Origin: Paralithodes platypus
Taxonomy: Eukaryota > Arthropoda > Malacostraca > Decapoda > Lithodidae
Assembly (NCBI GenBank): GCA_032716605.1
Contig: CM064480.1
Location: 46,073,900 to 46,137,899 of the forward strand
Reading direction: 5' to 3'
Length of the DNA stretch: 64,000 bases
The notes beneath the pieces were generated by a model. That model saw nothing but the letters and a program-made list of their open reading frames with translations, was not told the origin of the DNA and searched no databases. A program made the position numbers and the translations under genes. This document shows positions 21,959 to 32,547 of this stretch, in pieces (position 1 is the stretch's first letter; every line of letters starts with the position of its first letter).

Positions 21959-23690
21959 CAGTGGCGTAGCTAAGGGGGGGGGGGGGGGCGGGGGGGGGCT
22001 GTTTGAAATCGCCCCCCGGGCCCCCAAGAGAAGGGGGCCCCCAAATGGATCTGAAAATAATATTAATTATACTAATAGTATATACTGTATATATAAGTAA
22101 TATTAATAATGAGTAAAATAAACACCATGTGGTTTTCTGATTTAACCTCTTTCTTTTCTTCTATCCTGCGACGTCATGGGTATTTAAAATTAGAAAAATA
22201 ACGATCACTCCATGATCCATCAGTATTGATTTGGGGGTGCAAGGGGAAACATCGTCGCTCTCGCTCCTAGCCTCCTACCCGCCACTTGCTTAGGACGCAC
22301 TGCCTATAGGTAGGCCTAATGATTATACTTTATATACATTACAAAATAGCACTATTGAGTTTGACAGTTGGTTAATATACTGTGTTTTTCGTAAGTATGT
22401 GTAAAGGAATAATAAGATATAGCCTAATTTTACAACAAGAAACATGGTGATTGTTAGTAAGTTGAGTGTATAATCGAAGATTAGGCCTACATACAATTAT
22501 ATATAAATATATGAACCAAACATTTCGGTAATATTTTCTTTTTCGTGAACTGTAATGGTCAAATCGATAGCTATATTTCATAGATAACCTATGTACTTAA
22601 CCTTGTGAGAAAGTTGAGTGGTATCGAAGATATTTGTAGAGTAGGCTAAACTTCTAAAGTGCTAAATATTTAGGCCTTGAAATTTGTAGGACTATGTTTT
22701 GGTCTCATATTTTTTCTCGAACTGTAGGGGGCCTAACATAGCCTATACAATGTGTATGGTCTTACTAAACCTTAGCTTTATCGTGAAAAAGATGCATAGT
22801 CGTTTAATATTAGTCAATTAAGTATGGGTGCAATACATCAGCTAAAATAGAGCATAGAGAGGCAACATTAATGGTGTAGAGTGTAGGCTACCTTGGTTAG
22901 GCTATGAGCACTATGACCCATTCTTTCAAATTTAGACTCTGGATCACTTTTATTTATGCTACCATACGCCTTCCATATAGGCTATAGGCTATGGTGGCTG
23001 TACATATCAAGCCCAGGAACTGTGAAATAAGAAGGAACACAGTTGTGAGCATTGAATACTCGTTTGTAGGTTAATCTAGTCCTTTGGCTGGTTCAGGGTC
23101 AGGTGCAAACGTTGGTAAGCTTTCTAACAAGTTACTGGGGTTCTCAAGAAGAGGCCCCCAGTATTGAGATTTGAGGTAATGCATAGCTTGATTAGGCCTA
23201 CCAATGACGCCTATTTTAACTTCCTAACGCCAGTGGTGGGGTTGAAATAATATTTTAATGTTATCACGTTTCATGTACATTATTATTTGTTATTATTTTA
23301 TTAGTATTATATTTTATATTCTTATTTCAGACATGCCTAATGAACGACAAAGAGAAAGAGTTCATCAAAGTGGTATATGTTTTACAGTATTGTACCATCC
23401 ATTGTACATGTATTCCTAATCCATTAGATAAGGTGATATAATAACTAATTGTATATTAAATTATTACCAGTACCCCACTATTGAGTCATGGATATCGTCA
23501 AAATGCACCTAGGTAGCATTATTATTCTAAAATTTTCTCGGGGGGGCTCACAGCGCCCCCACGAACCCCCCCAGCTGATTAGGATCGCTTCGCTCGCCAC
23601 CCCCACCCCCTTCTATAATAAGCAAACCATGGAGGGGGCCCCTCCAGGCACCAAGCCACCTGGGCCTCCAAATCTCTAGCTACGCCCCTG
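21959..23690 (-). mobile_element. Non-autonomous hAT-like element, copy 2
   Basis: Reverse-orientation copy of 15,497-17,263. Termini CAGTGGCGTAGCTA and TAGCTACGCCCCTG; perfect 8-bp target duplication ATAGGGAG at 21,951-21,958 and 23,691-23,698. The interior is near-identical to copy 1 throughout, with short open frames only. Confidence 0.92.
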
Positions 23691-23698
23691 ATAGGGAG

Positions 23699-25273
23699 CC
23701 TCGCTCTCTCTCACACAAATGAGAACATAAGTAAACAGGAGTCTGCAGAGAGCCGATTGGCTATAGGACTCGGTAGCCTATTCCACATATCTACAACTCT
23801 GTTACTAAACGAATAGAGGCAGATCCCTTACACACCCAGTCTCTCTCTGTCGCTCGTTTGTTTGCACACCGATACAAATGAGGCAGATCCCTTACAAGAT
23901 GAACATGGGAATCTGCAGAGAGACAAGTGGCCCACAAAAAGCAGATCCCTTTCACATCCAACCCTTTTCGTCCATATGACTATCTGATTTTATCTTGAAA
24001 TTCTCTATTGTTCTTGATCCCACTATAGCACTAGGTAGCCTATTACACATATCTACGACTCTGTTACGAGAGAGGCAGATCCCTTACACAGCCAATCTCT
24101 CTCTCTTATTTGCACACTGGTACAAAGGAGGCAGATCCTTACACATGCTACCAAGATGAAAATGGGAGTCTGCAGAGAGCCGATTGGCCCACACACGGCA
24201 GATCCCTTTCACACCCAATTTATCTTGTCTTATCAAATTTTATGTTGAAGCTCTATTTTTTATTGATCCCACTATAGCACTTGGTAGCCTATTCCACAAT
24301 CTACAACTCTTTTACCAAGCGAATAGAGGCAGATCCCTTACACAGCCAATCTCTTTCTCTCTCGCTCTTGTTTGTTTGCACACCGGTACAAATGAGGCAG
24401 ATCCCTTACACATGCAACCAAGATGAAAATGGGAGTCTGCAGAGAGCCAAGTGGCCCACATAAGGCAGGTCCCTTTCACACTCAACCCATCTCATAAACG
24501 TTACCTGCTATTTACACTACTTACTATATATGTTATCATATACCTGCAACCAAAACACAATTGTAAGAAATAGGACCATAAGAAAATGGGAGTCTGTAGA
24601 GAGCCAATTGGCCCACACAAGACAGATCCTTTTCACACCCAACCCATCTCATAAAAACTCATTTATCTCTGTCTTCCTTATATTTATGACATCCTAGTCT
24701 CTCTCTCTCTCTCTCACAAATGAGAACATAAGAAAACCGGAGTCTGCAGAGAGCCGATTGGCCCACACATGTCAGATCCCTTTCACACCCAACCCATCCC
24801 GCGCTCTCTCTCTCTCTCTCTCATATTTATCGCTATCTTCCTTACGTTTACGACATCCTATTCTCTCGCCATACTCCCTCTCGCTCCTTCACAAATGAGA
24901 AAATAAAAAAATAAGAAAACGGGAGTCTCCAGAGCCGATTGACCCAGACATGGCAGATCCCTTTCACACCCAACCCATCTCGTTCTATCTAATTTCAAGT
25001 TGAAGCTCTATTGTTCTTGATCCCATTATAGCACTCGGTAGCCTATTCCACATATCTACAGCTCTGTTACTAAACGGATAGAGGCAGATCCCTTTTACAG
25101 CCAATCTCTCTCTCTCTCGCTCTTGTTTGTTTGCACAATCTGCTCCTTCTGTAGTTTCTCCATGCCCGATAAGTTAAATGATCTTTTGATATCTGTGACA
25201 CAGCATTTGTATCCAATACAATACCCTGCTTGCAAAACCGTCGAACCCCGGACAACGTTGCTTGCAACTTTAA
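23699..25273 (-). repeat. Tandem array of LINE 3'-end fragments, array B
   Basis: Same unit words and unit order as array A (8,490-10,061), including the terminal segment CCATGCCCGATAAGTTAAAT to GACAACGTTGCTTGCAAC. This indicates a segmental duplication of the array. It ends in a (TTA)n tract. Confidence 0.7.
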
Positions 25274-25333
25274 TTATTATTATTATCATTAATATTATTA
25301 TTATTATTATTATTATTTGTATTATTATTATTT

Positions 25334-25548
25334 TTAACCCCTTCTGTACCGGCGACGAATTTTAAATTCTATTCTAGCTATATTTACTAGATTGTGTGCA
25401 GTTGAAGAAGGATCTGTGGTAGTAAGAAGGATTAAGTGAGAAAGTTCGAAGCCTGTTACTTGCCTGAGGCTCTTTTTAAAATGACTACAATCCTCTAGAT
25501 ATAGCTAAAATGTAATTAATAAAACGTTTCCAGTACAGAAGGGGTTAA
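25334..25548. mobile_element. Intact piggyBac-like MITE
   Basis: TTAA at 25,334-25,337 and 25,545-25,548 flank a 207-bp element with ends CCCCTTCTGTACCGGCGACG and its imperfect complement. It sits between (TTA)n and (AGT)n microsatellites. It is the cleanest, uninterrupted member of the family in the window. Confidence 0.9.
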
Positions 25549-25664
25549 TAGTAGTAATGTTAGTAGTAATAGTAGTACTACTAGTAGTAGTAGTAGTAAT
25601 AGTATTAGTAGTAGTAGTGTAGTAGTAGTATTAGTATTAGTAGTATTAGTAGTAGTACTAGTAG
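25549..25664. repeat. (AGT)n-like trinucleotide tract
   Basis: Imperfect AGT/ATT repeats run up to the nuclease-like ORF. Confidence 0.9.
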
Positions 25665-26519
25665 TGTGACCTGGCACAATTGATGGGACAACTTCACCGG
25701 AGACAAACAAGAAAACTACAAATAGCACAAGAAACGGGCGCTTCAAATTGGCTGACAACACTACCAATCAAGGCAAAAAGCTTCAATCTCAACAAACAAG
25801 AATTTAATGATGCTATTGCACTGAGGTATGATTGGCCGATTGAAGGACTGCCCGATCGATGCGTTTGTGGAACCATCAACGATACAGACCACACCATGAT
25901 ATGTAAGAAAGGAGGATTCATCAGCATCAGGCACGATGAAGTAAGAGATGTAACAGAGAACATGCTCAGGGAGGTGTGTAGAGATGTGGTGAGCGAACCA
26001 TCACTCATTCCCTTGGATGGAGAGATCATGCAGCACAGGACGGCCAACACATCCACTGAAGCAAGATTGGACGTTAGTGCAAGAGGCTTTTGGACAAATG
26101 CACAGCGAGCGTTCTTTGACATAAGAGTATTTGACCCAATGGCCCACAGCTACAGCGAGCTGTCTCTGGAGGCTGCACACAAGAGGAACGAACGAGAGAA
26201 GGTCAGGACATATGGAGAAAGGATCTTACACGTCGAACATGGTAGCTTTACCCCACTAGTCTTCACCACATCAGGAGGGATGGGACCCAGGGCCCAGTGC
26301 TTCTATTCAAGGCTAGTAGAGATCATCGCAGAGAAGAAGCAACAGCCTAGGAGCCACGTCGTAGCCTGGATGAGATGCCGTCTATCTTTCTCATTGCTCA
26401 GATCAGCACTACTATGCCTGCGGGGAACAAGAAGGTCTGCACCACAACCAGTGACGGTGGCAGAAGTAGACTACGAGGCAGCAGTGGCAGAGGGTCGCAT
26501 AGGAAGGAGACTGGATTGA
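25665..26519 (+). CDS. Transposon-derived PD-(D/E)XK-like nuclease domain protein, 5'-truncated
   Basis: The frame is open for 284 codons. The first ATG is at 25,683, but the frame enters from upstream (CDLAQLMGQL), so the 5' end is probably lost in the AGT tract. Visible are GASNWLTTLPIKAKSFNLNK, a CVCG...DH...C zinc-like cluster (RCVCGTINDTDHTMICKKGG), IRHDEVRD, ARLDVSARGFW, FFDIRVFDPMA, HKRNEREK and FTPLVFTTSGGMG. The order EP.L..L.GE, RLDV, FFD.RV matches a restriction-like fold in a mobile-element protein family widespread in aquatic animals. The parent element type is uncertain. It is uninterrupted, unlike its copy at 28,622. Confidence 0.65.
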   Translation, partial: CDLAQLMGQLHRRQTRKLQIAQETGASNWLTTLPIKAKSFNLNKQEFNDAIALRYDWPIEGLPDRCVCGTINDTDHTMICKKGGFISIRHDEVRDVTENMLREVCRDVVSEPSLIPLDGEIMQHRTANTSTEARLDVSARGFWTNAQRAFFDIRVFDPMAHSYSELSLEAAHKRNEREKVRTYGERILHVEHGSFTPLVFTTSGGMGPRAQCFYSRLVEIIAEKKQQPRSHVVAWMRCRLSFSLLRSALLCLRGTRRSAPQPVTVAEVDYEAAVAEGRIGRRLD

Positions 26520-26813
26520 AGTTGCATGGTGTATCTGATGCTTGTGAAATTTAGTATGTGTACAATATTAAATATATGGTAGTGGTGGTGGTGATGGTGG
26601 AGGTGGTGATGGTAGTAGTAGTAACATGAAATGTATGAAAAATATTAAATAAAAATCAATGTAGTAGTAGTAATCCACGATGATGAGTCCGAGTGCTTAC
26701 CCCGGAATAGGAAGTAGCTGAATGACAACGAAGTCAGGCGCTTTGATGACTATTCTGACCTGGTCTAGGGTCCAAAGAGGGGATGCACAGACTGAGTGGT
26801 TTTTAATAATAAT

Positions 26814-26850
<37 letters not shown>

Positions 26851-26861
26851 TTAGTAGTAGT
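26520..26861 (+). other. 3' flank of the nuclease-like ORF, with (GTG)n and poly-A
   Basis: It contains a GGTGGTGGTGATGG-type tract, then a segment starting CCACGATGATGAGTCCGAGT that recurs at 29,430-29,565 after the second ORF copy, and an A run at 26,819-26,847. This is probably the 3' UTR and tail of the parent element. Confidence 0.6.
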
Positions 26862-28385
26862 AGTCAAACTCTTTCGTCTCTGTCTATCCTCTATTGTCTT
26901 CCCTTCATGCTGGAAGTTTGCTCACATTCAACCTGTCCCAAAGAAGGGTGACCGCTCTCAACCCTCCAACTATCGTCCAATTGCTCTCATCTCTTGTCTT
27001 TCTAAAGTTTTTGAAACTATTCTTGCTTCCAAATTTCTTAAGCATTTCTCTTCTCATAATCTGCTTTCAGATCGCCAGTATGGCTTCCTTAAGGGTCGCT
27101 CTACTGGTGATCTTCTTTCATATCTTACTAACTCTTGGTCATCCTCCTTTCGGGACTTCGGTGAGACTTTTTCTATTGCACTAGACATATCGAAGGCTTT
27201 CGATAGAGTCTGGCACAAATCTTTAATTTTTAAACTACCCTCCTTCGGTTTCTATCCCTCCATCTGTGCCTTTGTCTCTAATTTCATTTCCGGCCGTTCC
27301 ATAGCCGCAGTTGTGGACGGCCATTGTTCACTTCCTCACCCTATAAACTCCGGTGTTCCTCAGGGCTCTGTCCTATCTCCTATTCTCTTTCTAATTTTTA
27401 TAAATGATCTCCTTAACTGTACCTTAATTCCCATCCATTCATACGCAGACGACTCAACCTTACACTACTCCATTAGTTTTTCAGAACGCCCCAGCCAGCA
27501 ATCCCTTGGCGACAAACGTAATGAAGCCATAGAACTCTTAAATTCTGATCTAAATACTATCTCCAATTGGGGCAGAGAAAACCTTGTTACCTTTAATGCT
27601 TCCAAAACCCAATTTCTCCATCTATCTACCCGTCAGGATCTCCCAGCGGACTATCCTTTATTCTTCAACAATACAAAAATCAACCCTTCATCTTCTCTCA
27701 ATGTTCTTGGTGTCTCTTTTTCTTCTGCTCTCATTTGGAAGGACCATATTGCCAGTCTTGCTAAGGCAGCCTCCCAGAAGCTGGGTGTGCTCAAATGCCT
27801 TAGGGGGTTCTTTACCCCAGCACAGCTTCTTGCTCTGTACAGGGGCATAGTGTGTCCTTGTATTGAGTATTGTTCACATGTGTGGGGAGGTTCCTCTCAC
27901 ACCGCTCTCCTAGACAAAGTTGAAAGGAAGGCCTTTCGTATCATTAACTCCCGTCCACTCACCAACTCTCTGCAATCTCTCTCTCTCCGCCGCAATGTTG
28001 CATCTCTCTCGCTATTCTATCGTTACTATAATAATCAGTGTTCCTCAGAGCTTTCCCAGTGCATACCACCTCCTTTACGTAGGGCACGTGGTACCCGTCT
28101 TGCAACTCAATCCCACCCCTACTCTGTGCAACTCTCCAACCCAAGAGTGAAACGTTACTCTCAAACTTTCTTCTACTCAACAGCTGAGCTCTGGAACTCT
28201 CTCCCAGAATCAGTTTTTCCCTCTTCCTATGACTTAAATTGCTTCAAACTCCGTGTGTCCAGGCATTTTGGCTCGAACGTCCCTTGATTTTGGCCCTGTC
28301 ACTCTTTCAACTATGGGGGAGGCACTCGCTATAGGCAATTCTGCCTTTTGCCTCCCTCAATCACATAGAAAAAAAGAAAAAGAAA
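26862..28385 (+). mobile_element. Jockey/I-type LINE, 5'-truncated, reverse-transcriptase ORF open to its stop
   Basis: The ORF is open from the 5' truncation to a stop at 28,285-28,287. Motifs in order are SNYRPIALISCLSKVFE, LSDRQYGFLKGRSTGDLL, the palm box ALDISKAFDRVWHKSL, NSGVPQGSVLSPILFLIFIN, the catalytic HSYADDSTLHYS (about 27,437), NASKTQFLHLS, NVLGVSF, CPCIEYCSHVWGGSS and TAELWNSLPESVF. These are reverse-transcriptase finger, palm and C-terminal LINE motifs. No endonuclease domain remains. The 3' end is A-rich with AAAGAAAAAG. Other copies lie at 1-178, 40,056-40,125, 46,985-47,945 and 63,196-63,655. Confidence 0.9.
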
Positions 28386-28392
28386 GTAGTAT

Positions 28393-28577
28393 TCAAGTGT
28401 ACAAGTTCATAGTAAATACATGATATGGTTTTGCTACGTGAATGGTCTGACTGCCCTTGATCAGCCCCTCCTCCCCTGTATCCTTGATGACAATTTTGGC
28501 TTTCATGAAGGCCAAGGCACTGGTGTGCTTCAAGGTTAACACTTCCTCCTTGGGTTTATTAATATTACTTCCATTCA
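28393..28577 (-). pseudogene. ACOT13-like last-exon copy 2
   Basis: The minus strand reads INKPKEEVLTLKHTSALAFM, then KAKIVIKDTGEEGLIKGSQT and IHVAKPYHVF before a stop at 28,393. Against the copy at 29,597-29,786 it lacks the LINAW segment in the middle of a hotdog beta strand, so it is probably non-functional. Upstream sequence reads MNGSN before an AGT tract, with no clear splice acceptor. Confidence 0.65.
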
Positions 28578-28621
28578 TATTAGTAGTAGTAGTAGTAGTA
28601 GTAGTAGCGGTAGTAGTAGAA
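28578..28621. repeat. (TAG)n trinucleotide tract
   Basis: About ten TAG units immediately before the second nuclease-like ORF copy, mirroring 25,549-25,664. Confidence 0.9.
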
Positions 28622-29328
28622 TTGATTGATGCCATTGCACTGAGGTATGGTTGGCCGATTGAAGGACTGCTTAATCGATGCGTTTGTGGAGTCAACAACG
28701 ATGCAGACCACTGCATGATATGTAAGAGGGGAAGGTTCATCAACATCAGGCAGGATGAAGTGAGAGACATAACGGCGAACATGCTCAGTGAGATGTGGCG
28801 TGCGAACCATCAATCATTCCCTTGGACGGGGAGATCTTGCAGCACAGGACGGCCAACATATCCAATGAAGCACGGGTGGATGTTAATGCAAGAGGTTTTT
28901 GAACAAGAGGACAGCGAGCATTCTTCGACATAAGTATTATTGACCCAATGGCCCATAACTATAGTGAGCTGTCTCTGGAGGCTGCACACAAGAAGAACGG
29001 ACAAGAGAAGGTCAGGGCATATGGGGAAAAGATCCTAAATATCGAACAAAGCAGCTTTACCTCACTAGTCTTCACCTCATCTGGAGGGATGGGACCCAGG
29101 GCCCAGTGCTTCTATTCAAGGCTAGCAGAGATCATTGCAGAGAAGAAGCAACAGTCCAGGAGCCAAGTTGTAGCCTGGATGAGGTGTGGCCTATCTTTCT
29201 CGTTGCTCAGATCAGCACTACTCTGTCTGCAGGGAACAAGACTGTCTGCACCACAACCAGCGACAGTGGCAGATGTAGGTTACGAGGTAGCAGTGTCGGA
29301 GAGTCGCATCAAGATGCGACTGGATTGA
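28622..29328 (+). pseudogene. Nuclease-like domain, degenerate second copy
   Basis: It matches 25,807-26,519. IDAIALRYGWPIEGLLNRCV and ICKRGRFINIRQDEVRDI stay in frame, but frameshifts near 28,795 and 28,905 disrupt the RLDV and FFD region. From 28,948 the frame is open again: MAHNYSELSLEAAHKKN through SSGGMGPRAQCFYSRLAE to a stop. The catalytic centre is broken. Confidence 0.8.
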
Positions 29329-29596
29329 AGTTGCATGTTATAGAGTAGTAGTATAGTAGAGTAGTAGGATTAGAGTAATATCTGATGTTTGTAATATATA
29401 ATGAATTTAAAATATTAAATACAAAAATCCACGATGATGAGTCTGAGTGCAAACCCTGGAATAGGAAGCAGCTGTATGACTACCAAGTAATGTGCATTGA
29501 GGACTGTTCCAACCTTGTTTAGGGTCCAGAGGGGGGATGAACAGGCTGAGTGGTGTATTTTGTTTATAACAAGACAAAAAGTAGTAGTAGTAGTAT
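29329..29596 (+). other. 3' flank of the second nuclease-like copy
   Basis: Contains the CCACGATGATGAGTCTGAGT segment and a short (AGT)n tract, matching the flank of copy 1. It ends three bases before the ACOT13-like stop codon on the other strand. Confidence 0.7.
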
Positions 29597-29786
29597 TCAG
29601 TTGTGGATGTTCAAACTCAATACAGGAAATGTTTTGGCTATGTGTATGGTCTGGCTCCCCTTGACCAGCACCTCCCCCGTGTCCTTGTTGACAATGTTGG
29701 CCTCCAAGAAGGCCAGGGTGCGGGTGCTCTTCAAGGTCCAGGCATTGATCAACACGTCCTCTTGGGTCTTGGCGGCCTTTAAAAAC
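29597..29786 (-). CDS. ACOT13-like acyl-CoA thioesterase, last exon
   Basis: Minus-strand exon of 63 codons including the stop. A splice acceptor (TTTGTTTAG on the minus strand) precedes it at 29,787. It reads FLKAAKTQEDVLINAWTLKS, then TRTLAFLEANIVNKDTGEVL, VKGSQTIHIAK and a short tail. This matches the C-terminal strands of ACOT13 (Them2), a tetrameric hotdog-fold thioesterase of mitochondria and cytosol that hydrolyses long-chain acyl-CoA: K-GED-I-A-LK-GKTLAF-N--TG is the family pattern. Exon 1 lies at 33,297-33,377. The middle exon with the catalytic Asn/Asp and HGG loop was not found, so this may be one exon of a live gene or a pseudogene. Confidence 0.72.
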
Positions 29787-30112
29787 CTAAACAAATAGTA
29801 AATGTGATGTTTTAACTGAAATAAAAACTGAACACGTACCACTGCAACTAAAACCTTATACCTTTGATATATTATATAGTTAGTTTTTACAAATTAACAT
29901 AGGTTACATCTAGTTATATTACTACCACCCATCCACTTAGAGCTTCTATAAAGGCAACAGATCTACTAAGTAAGAGTATGATAGGAATAAGCCACCACAC
30001 CTCCTTACGGCTACATTTCACTTTGCCCTAATGGGTGGAATCCTACTCGCCTTGCCCATAAATTGTGTAAACACTCTGAGAAAACTATTACAAAGTCATC
30101 AATAATTCCCTC
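29787..30112 (-). other. Intron-like sequence upstream of the ACOT13-like last exon
   Basis: AT-rich, without recognised coding sequence. Confidence 0.45.
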
Positions 30113-30884
30113 TTAAGGGGAGATGGGTCGTTTTTCTGGACCCCTTTCTCATTCGTGTTTAGCCACATTAGTTTTGAAATTTTAAGACGTTCGGCCCATT
30201 AGTTTGGCGATTTTAACACCTTTAGCTCCATTTTTTGTAAATTTTAAGACCTATCCTGACATTTAGGTGTCAATTTTTTCCTGGCGAACGAAAGCAAGCC
30301 TGTAATTATATGAGTAACCAGGCCTTTGGCCGAGGGGCGTCTATTTCTCTCCATTAGTTAGGAGGTTATAAGAAGTTTCTCGCCATTACTTCGCCGATAA
30401 TAAGACACTTCACCCTATTCAGGTGTCTATTTTTTTCGGGGCGAGCGATAGCAAGCCTGTAACTTAGAAATTATCGATATATATTTTTGTAGATATAGCT
30501 TGACGGAGGTGTGGATGGACATTTATTAAGGGGACAGTGGCTATTTTTGGGGGTCTATTTATTTGTATATTAATGTATTCATGTATTTAAACAATAAATA
30601 AAATAAAACATCCATTAGAGCCCCCTTTGAGATAAATGTGTAAATTTTTCGGTAGAAAAATGTCACGGCCGATGGCCGGTTCATCTACAATTACAGGCTT
30701 GCTATCGCTCGCCAGGAAATAATCGACACCTTAAGGCCACGAAAGGTCTTAATATTGACAAGTAAGTGGGGCGAAAGGTGTTAAAATCGCCAAACTAATG
30801 GGGTGAACGTCTTAATTCTCAAAACTAATTGGGATAAACATGAGGAAGAAGGGGGTCTAGAAAAACGACCCATCTCCCCCTAAG
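30113..30884. mobile_element. Foldback MITE, type A, with about 220-bp arms
   Basis: The left end TTAAGGGGAGATGGGTCGTT and the complementary right end frame arms sharing GACGTTC..CCCATTAGTTT, CATTTAGGTGTCAATTTTTT and the CTGGCGA.CGA..GCAAGCCTGTAAT core. No ORF. Partial copies lie at 37,282-37,680, 38,440-38,690, 40,860-41,070, 44,130-44,345, 51,105-51,275 and 51,400-51,715. Confidence 0.85.
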
Positions 30885-31030
30885 CTAGAAGGCTGTCTGT
30901 GGATGACGCTTTTGCTAGGCTAGAGGACAAGCTCAAATTAATTGTTCGAAAATGGCAAAAGCAGCAAAATCCTCAATAATTATTAAACAAAATATTATAA
31001 TAACCTACAAGACGTCGGATCAGATAGTGT
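30885..31030. repeat. Dispersed repeat beside foldback A, copy 1
   Basis: The block AATGGCAAAAGCAGCAAAAT to CAAGACGTCGGATCAGATAG recurs at 41,070-41,235 and 44,335-44,510, each time next to a type-A foldback. It is probably part of a larger element. Confidence 0.65.
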
Positions 31031-31192
31031 TAAAAATCAAAAGGTTTACGTTTACGTTGAGGGACCCGCAGAGAGCCGCTCTCGGGTGACATAATGTGCG
31101 GGGGTTGTGCATGGGGTCAATGATTAGGGAGAGGATCAGGAGAAGGACTAGGATTAGGGGTATAATGATTGGTGATCCTAGTTCTATAACAA

Positions 31193-31400
31193 TCAAGAGT
31201 GGGGCTATTACTTACACAACATATGAGGTGATTCAAGAGTGGGGCTATTAACTATATAACATATGAGGTGATTCAAGAGTGGGGCTATTAACTATATAAC
31301 ATATGAGGTGATTCAAGAGTGGGGCTATTAACTATATAACATATGAGGTGATTCAAGAGTGGGGCTATTAACTATATAACATGGGAGGTGACTCCATTCT
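31193..31400. repeat. 40-bp tandem repeat, 5 copies
   Basis: GGGGCTATTA recurs at exactly 40-bp steps from 31,201 to 31,361. Units are nearly identical (AACTATATAACATATGAGGT core). Confidence 0.95.
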
Positions 31401-32008
31401 TGGAGGCTGCGGGGAAAAAATCATTATGTTACCCGCAGAACTACTACTTTTTGGAATTCATTTCCTTGGAGTTACTTTTCACAAACTTGCAATGTTACAA
31501 CAGGCTTAACCTAGTTGTTACAAGCATTTTATGAATAGAGGATGCTTTAGGCGCATGGACTATTTCTATTTTGACTTTGTTTGTCCTTCCTCCATTCATT
31601 GGAAGTGATTCAGTTTAGTAGGCGTCTAGCGTAGGCGGAGGTATGCGCTCTACCGAGTGCCCCTCTAGTTATCTTATGATTCTAAATTATTGTTTTAATT
31701 TGTAGCAATAAATGCATCATGTTAATGTAATAGCATTATATAATTAGTACAATTTTAATGATCAAATTATCTCTAAGGAAATGTGGTAGTGTCGTGTAAT
31801 AAGGGCATACAGTAATTGTTGCTAGAATGTCTGACGCTATACATTATCAATGATTGTTCATGTCTCCAAACAAAGACAGTAAGAACAAAAAACACTATGC
31901 ATGATATTCTTCCAAAGTTTCATTGTTATAAAATTATGAACAATTGAACAACTGCATTTCCGTGTGTTGTTTTAAATAATAGGGTAAGCCAAGATATTAA
32001 TATTTTTG
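31401..32008. other. Unassigned AT-rich stretch
   Basis: Searched by eye for the missing middle ACOT13-like exon on the minus strand; none seen. No other gene recognised. Confidence 0.45.
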
Positions 32009-32095
32009 TGGCATGACCCAGCCAGGGCTCGAACCCAGGCCAATAGTGCAGCACTCCAGCACCTTAACCACTAGACCACCGAGGACTATACACCA
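32009..32095 (-). repeat. tRNA-derived sequence (pseudogene or SINE head)
   Basis: The minus strand holds GGTGGTCTAGTGGTTAAGGT (A-box-like) and, about 30 bases later, GGGTTCGAGCCC (B box). The acceptor stem does not pair cleanly, so this is more likely SINE-derived than a working tRNA. Confidence 0.6.
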
Positions 32096-32547
32096 ACAGG
32101 TGGCACTTATTGTTTTAATTGATTGAGCTAATGAATGTCTTATGTACAGGCTTCAGTCATCATTGATGATGCCACCACCCATTTCAGCTCCATGTAAAGT
32201 GTATGACAGAACTCTTGTCATGGCCTGAGCAACGTGTTAGTTCACTTATGTTTTAAAAGATGACACTTTAATCGATTCAAATAATAGCGGGCGAGGTTAA
32301 TACGGAGGTTTGAAGGAGGAGGAGTCAAACGTGTGTATGTGTGTTCGAGACCAGCACACAGAATAAGCATATATTTACACAAGACATGCGCTATATCCTA
32401 TAAGACTAGCCCATGCTGGAAACCTAGATAACAAATAAGTGCACATCAGGTGTTACGATATTTGTGGAATTAAATATACCAACGATCAAATTCCTGTCCT
32501 TCGCACTTCCCATCCCCCCCCCCCCTCTCTCTCTCTTGGTTAGTCAG

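Noticed and set aside
26675..26715. Hammerhead-ribozyme-like word (GATGATGAGTCCGAG), also at 29,430
   Set aside because: The core needs CTGATGAG; both copies read ATGATGAG, and no GAAA core with flanking stems follows at the right place.
32160..32245. Minus-strand TLHGAEMGGG, reminiscent of the ACOT13 TLHGG loop, as the missing exon
   Set aside because: No further match on either side, a stop follows within ten codons, and splice sites are not in phase.
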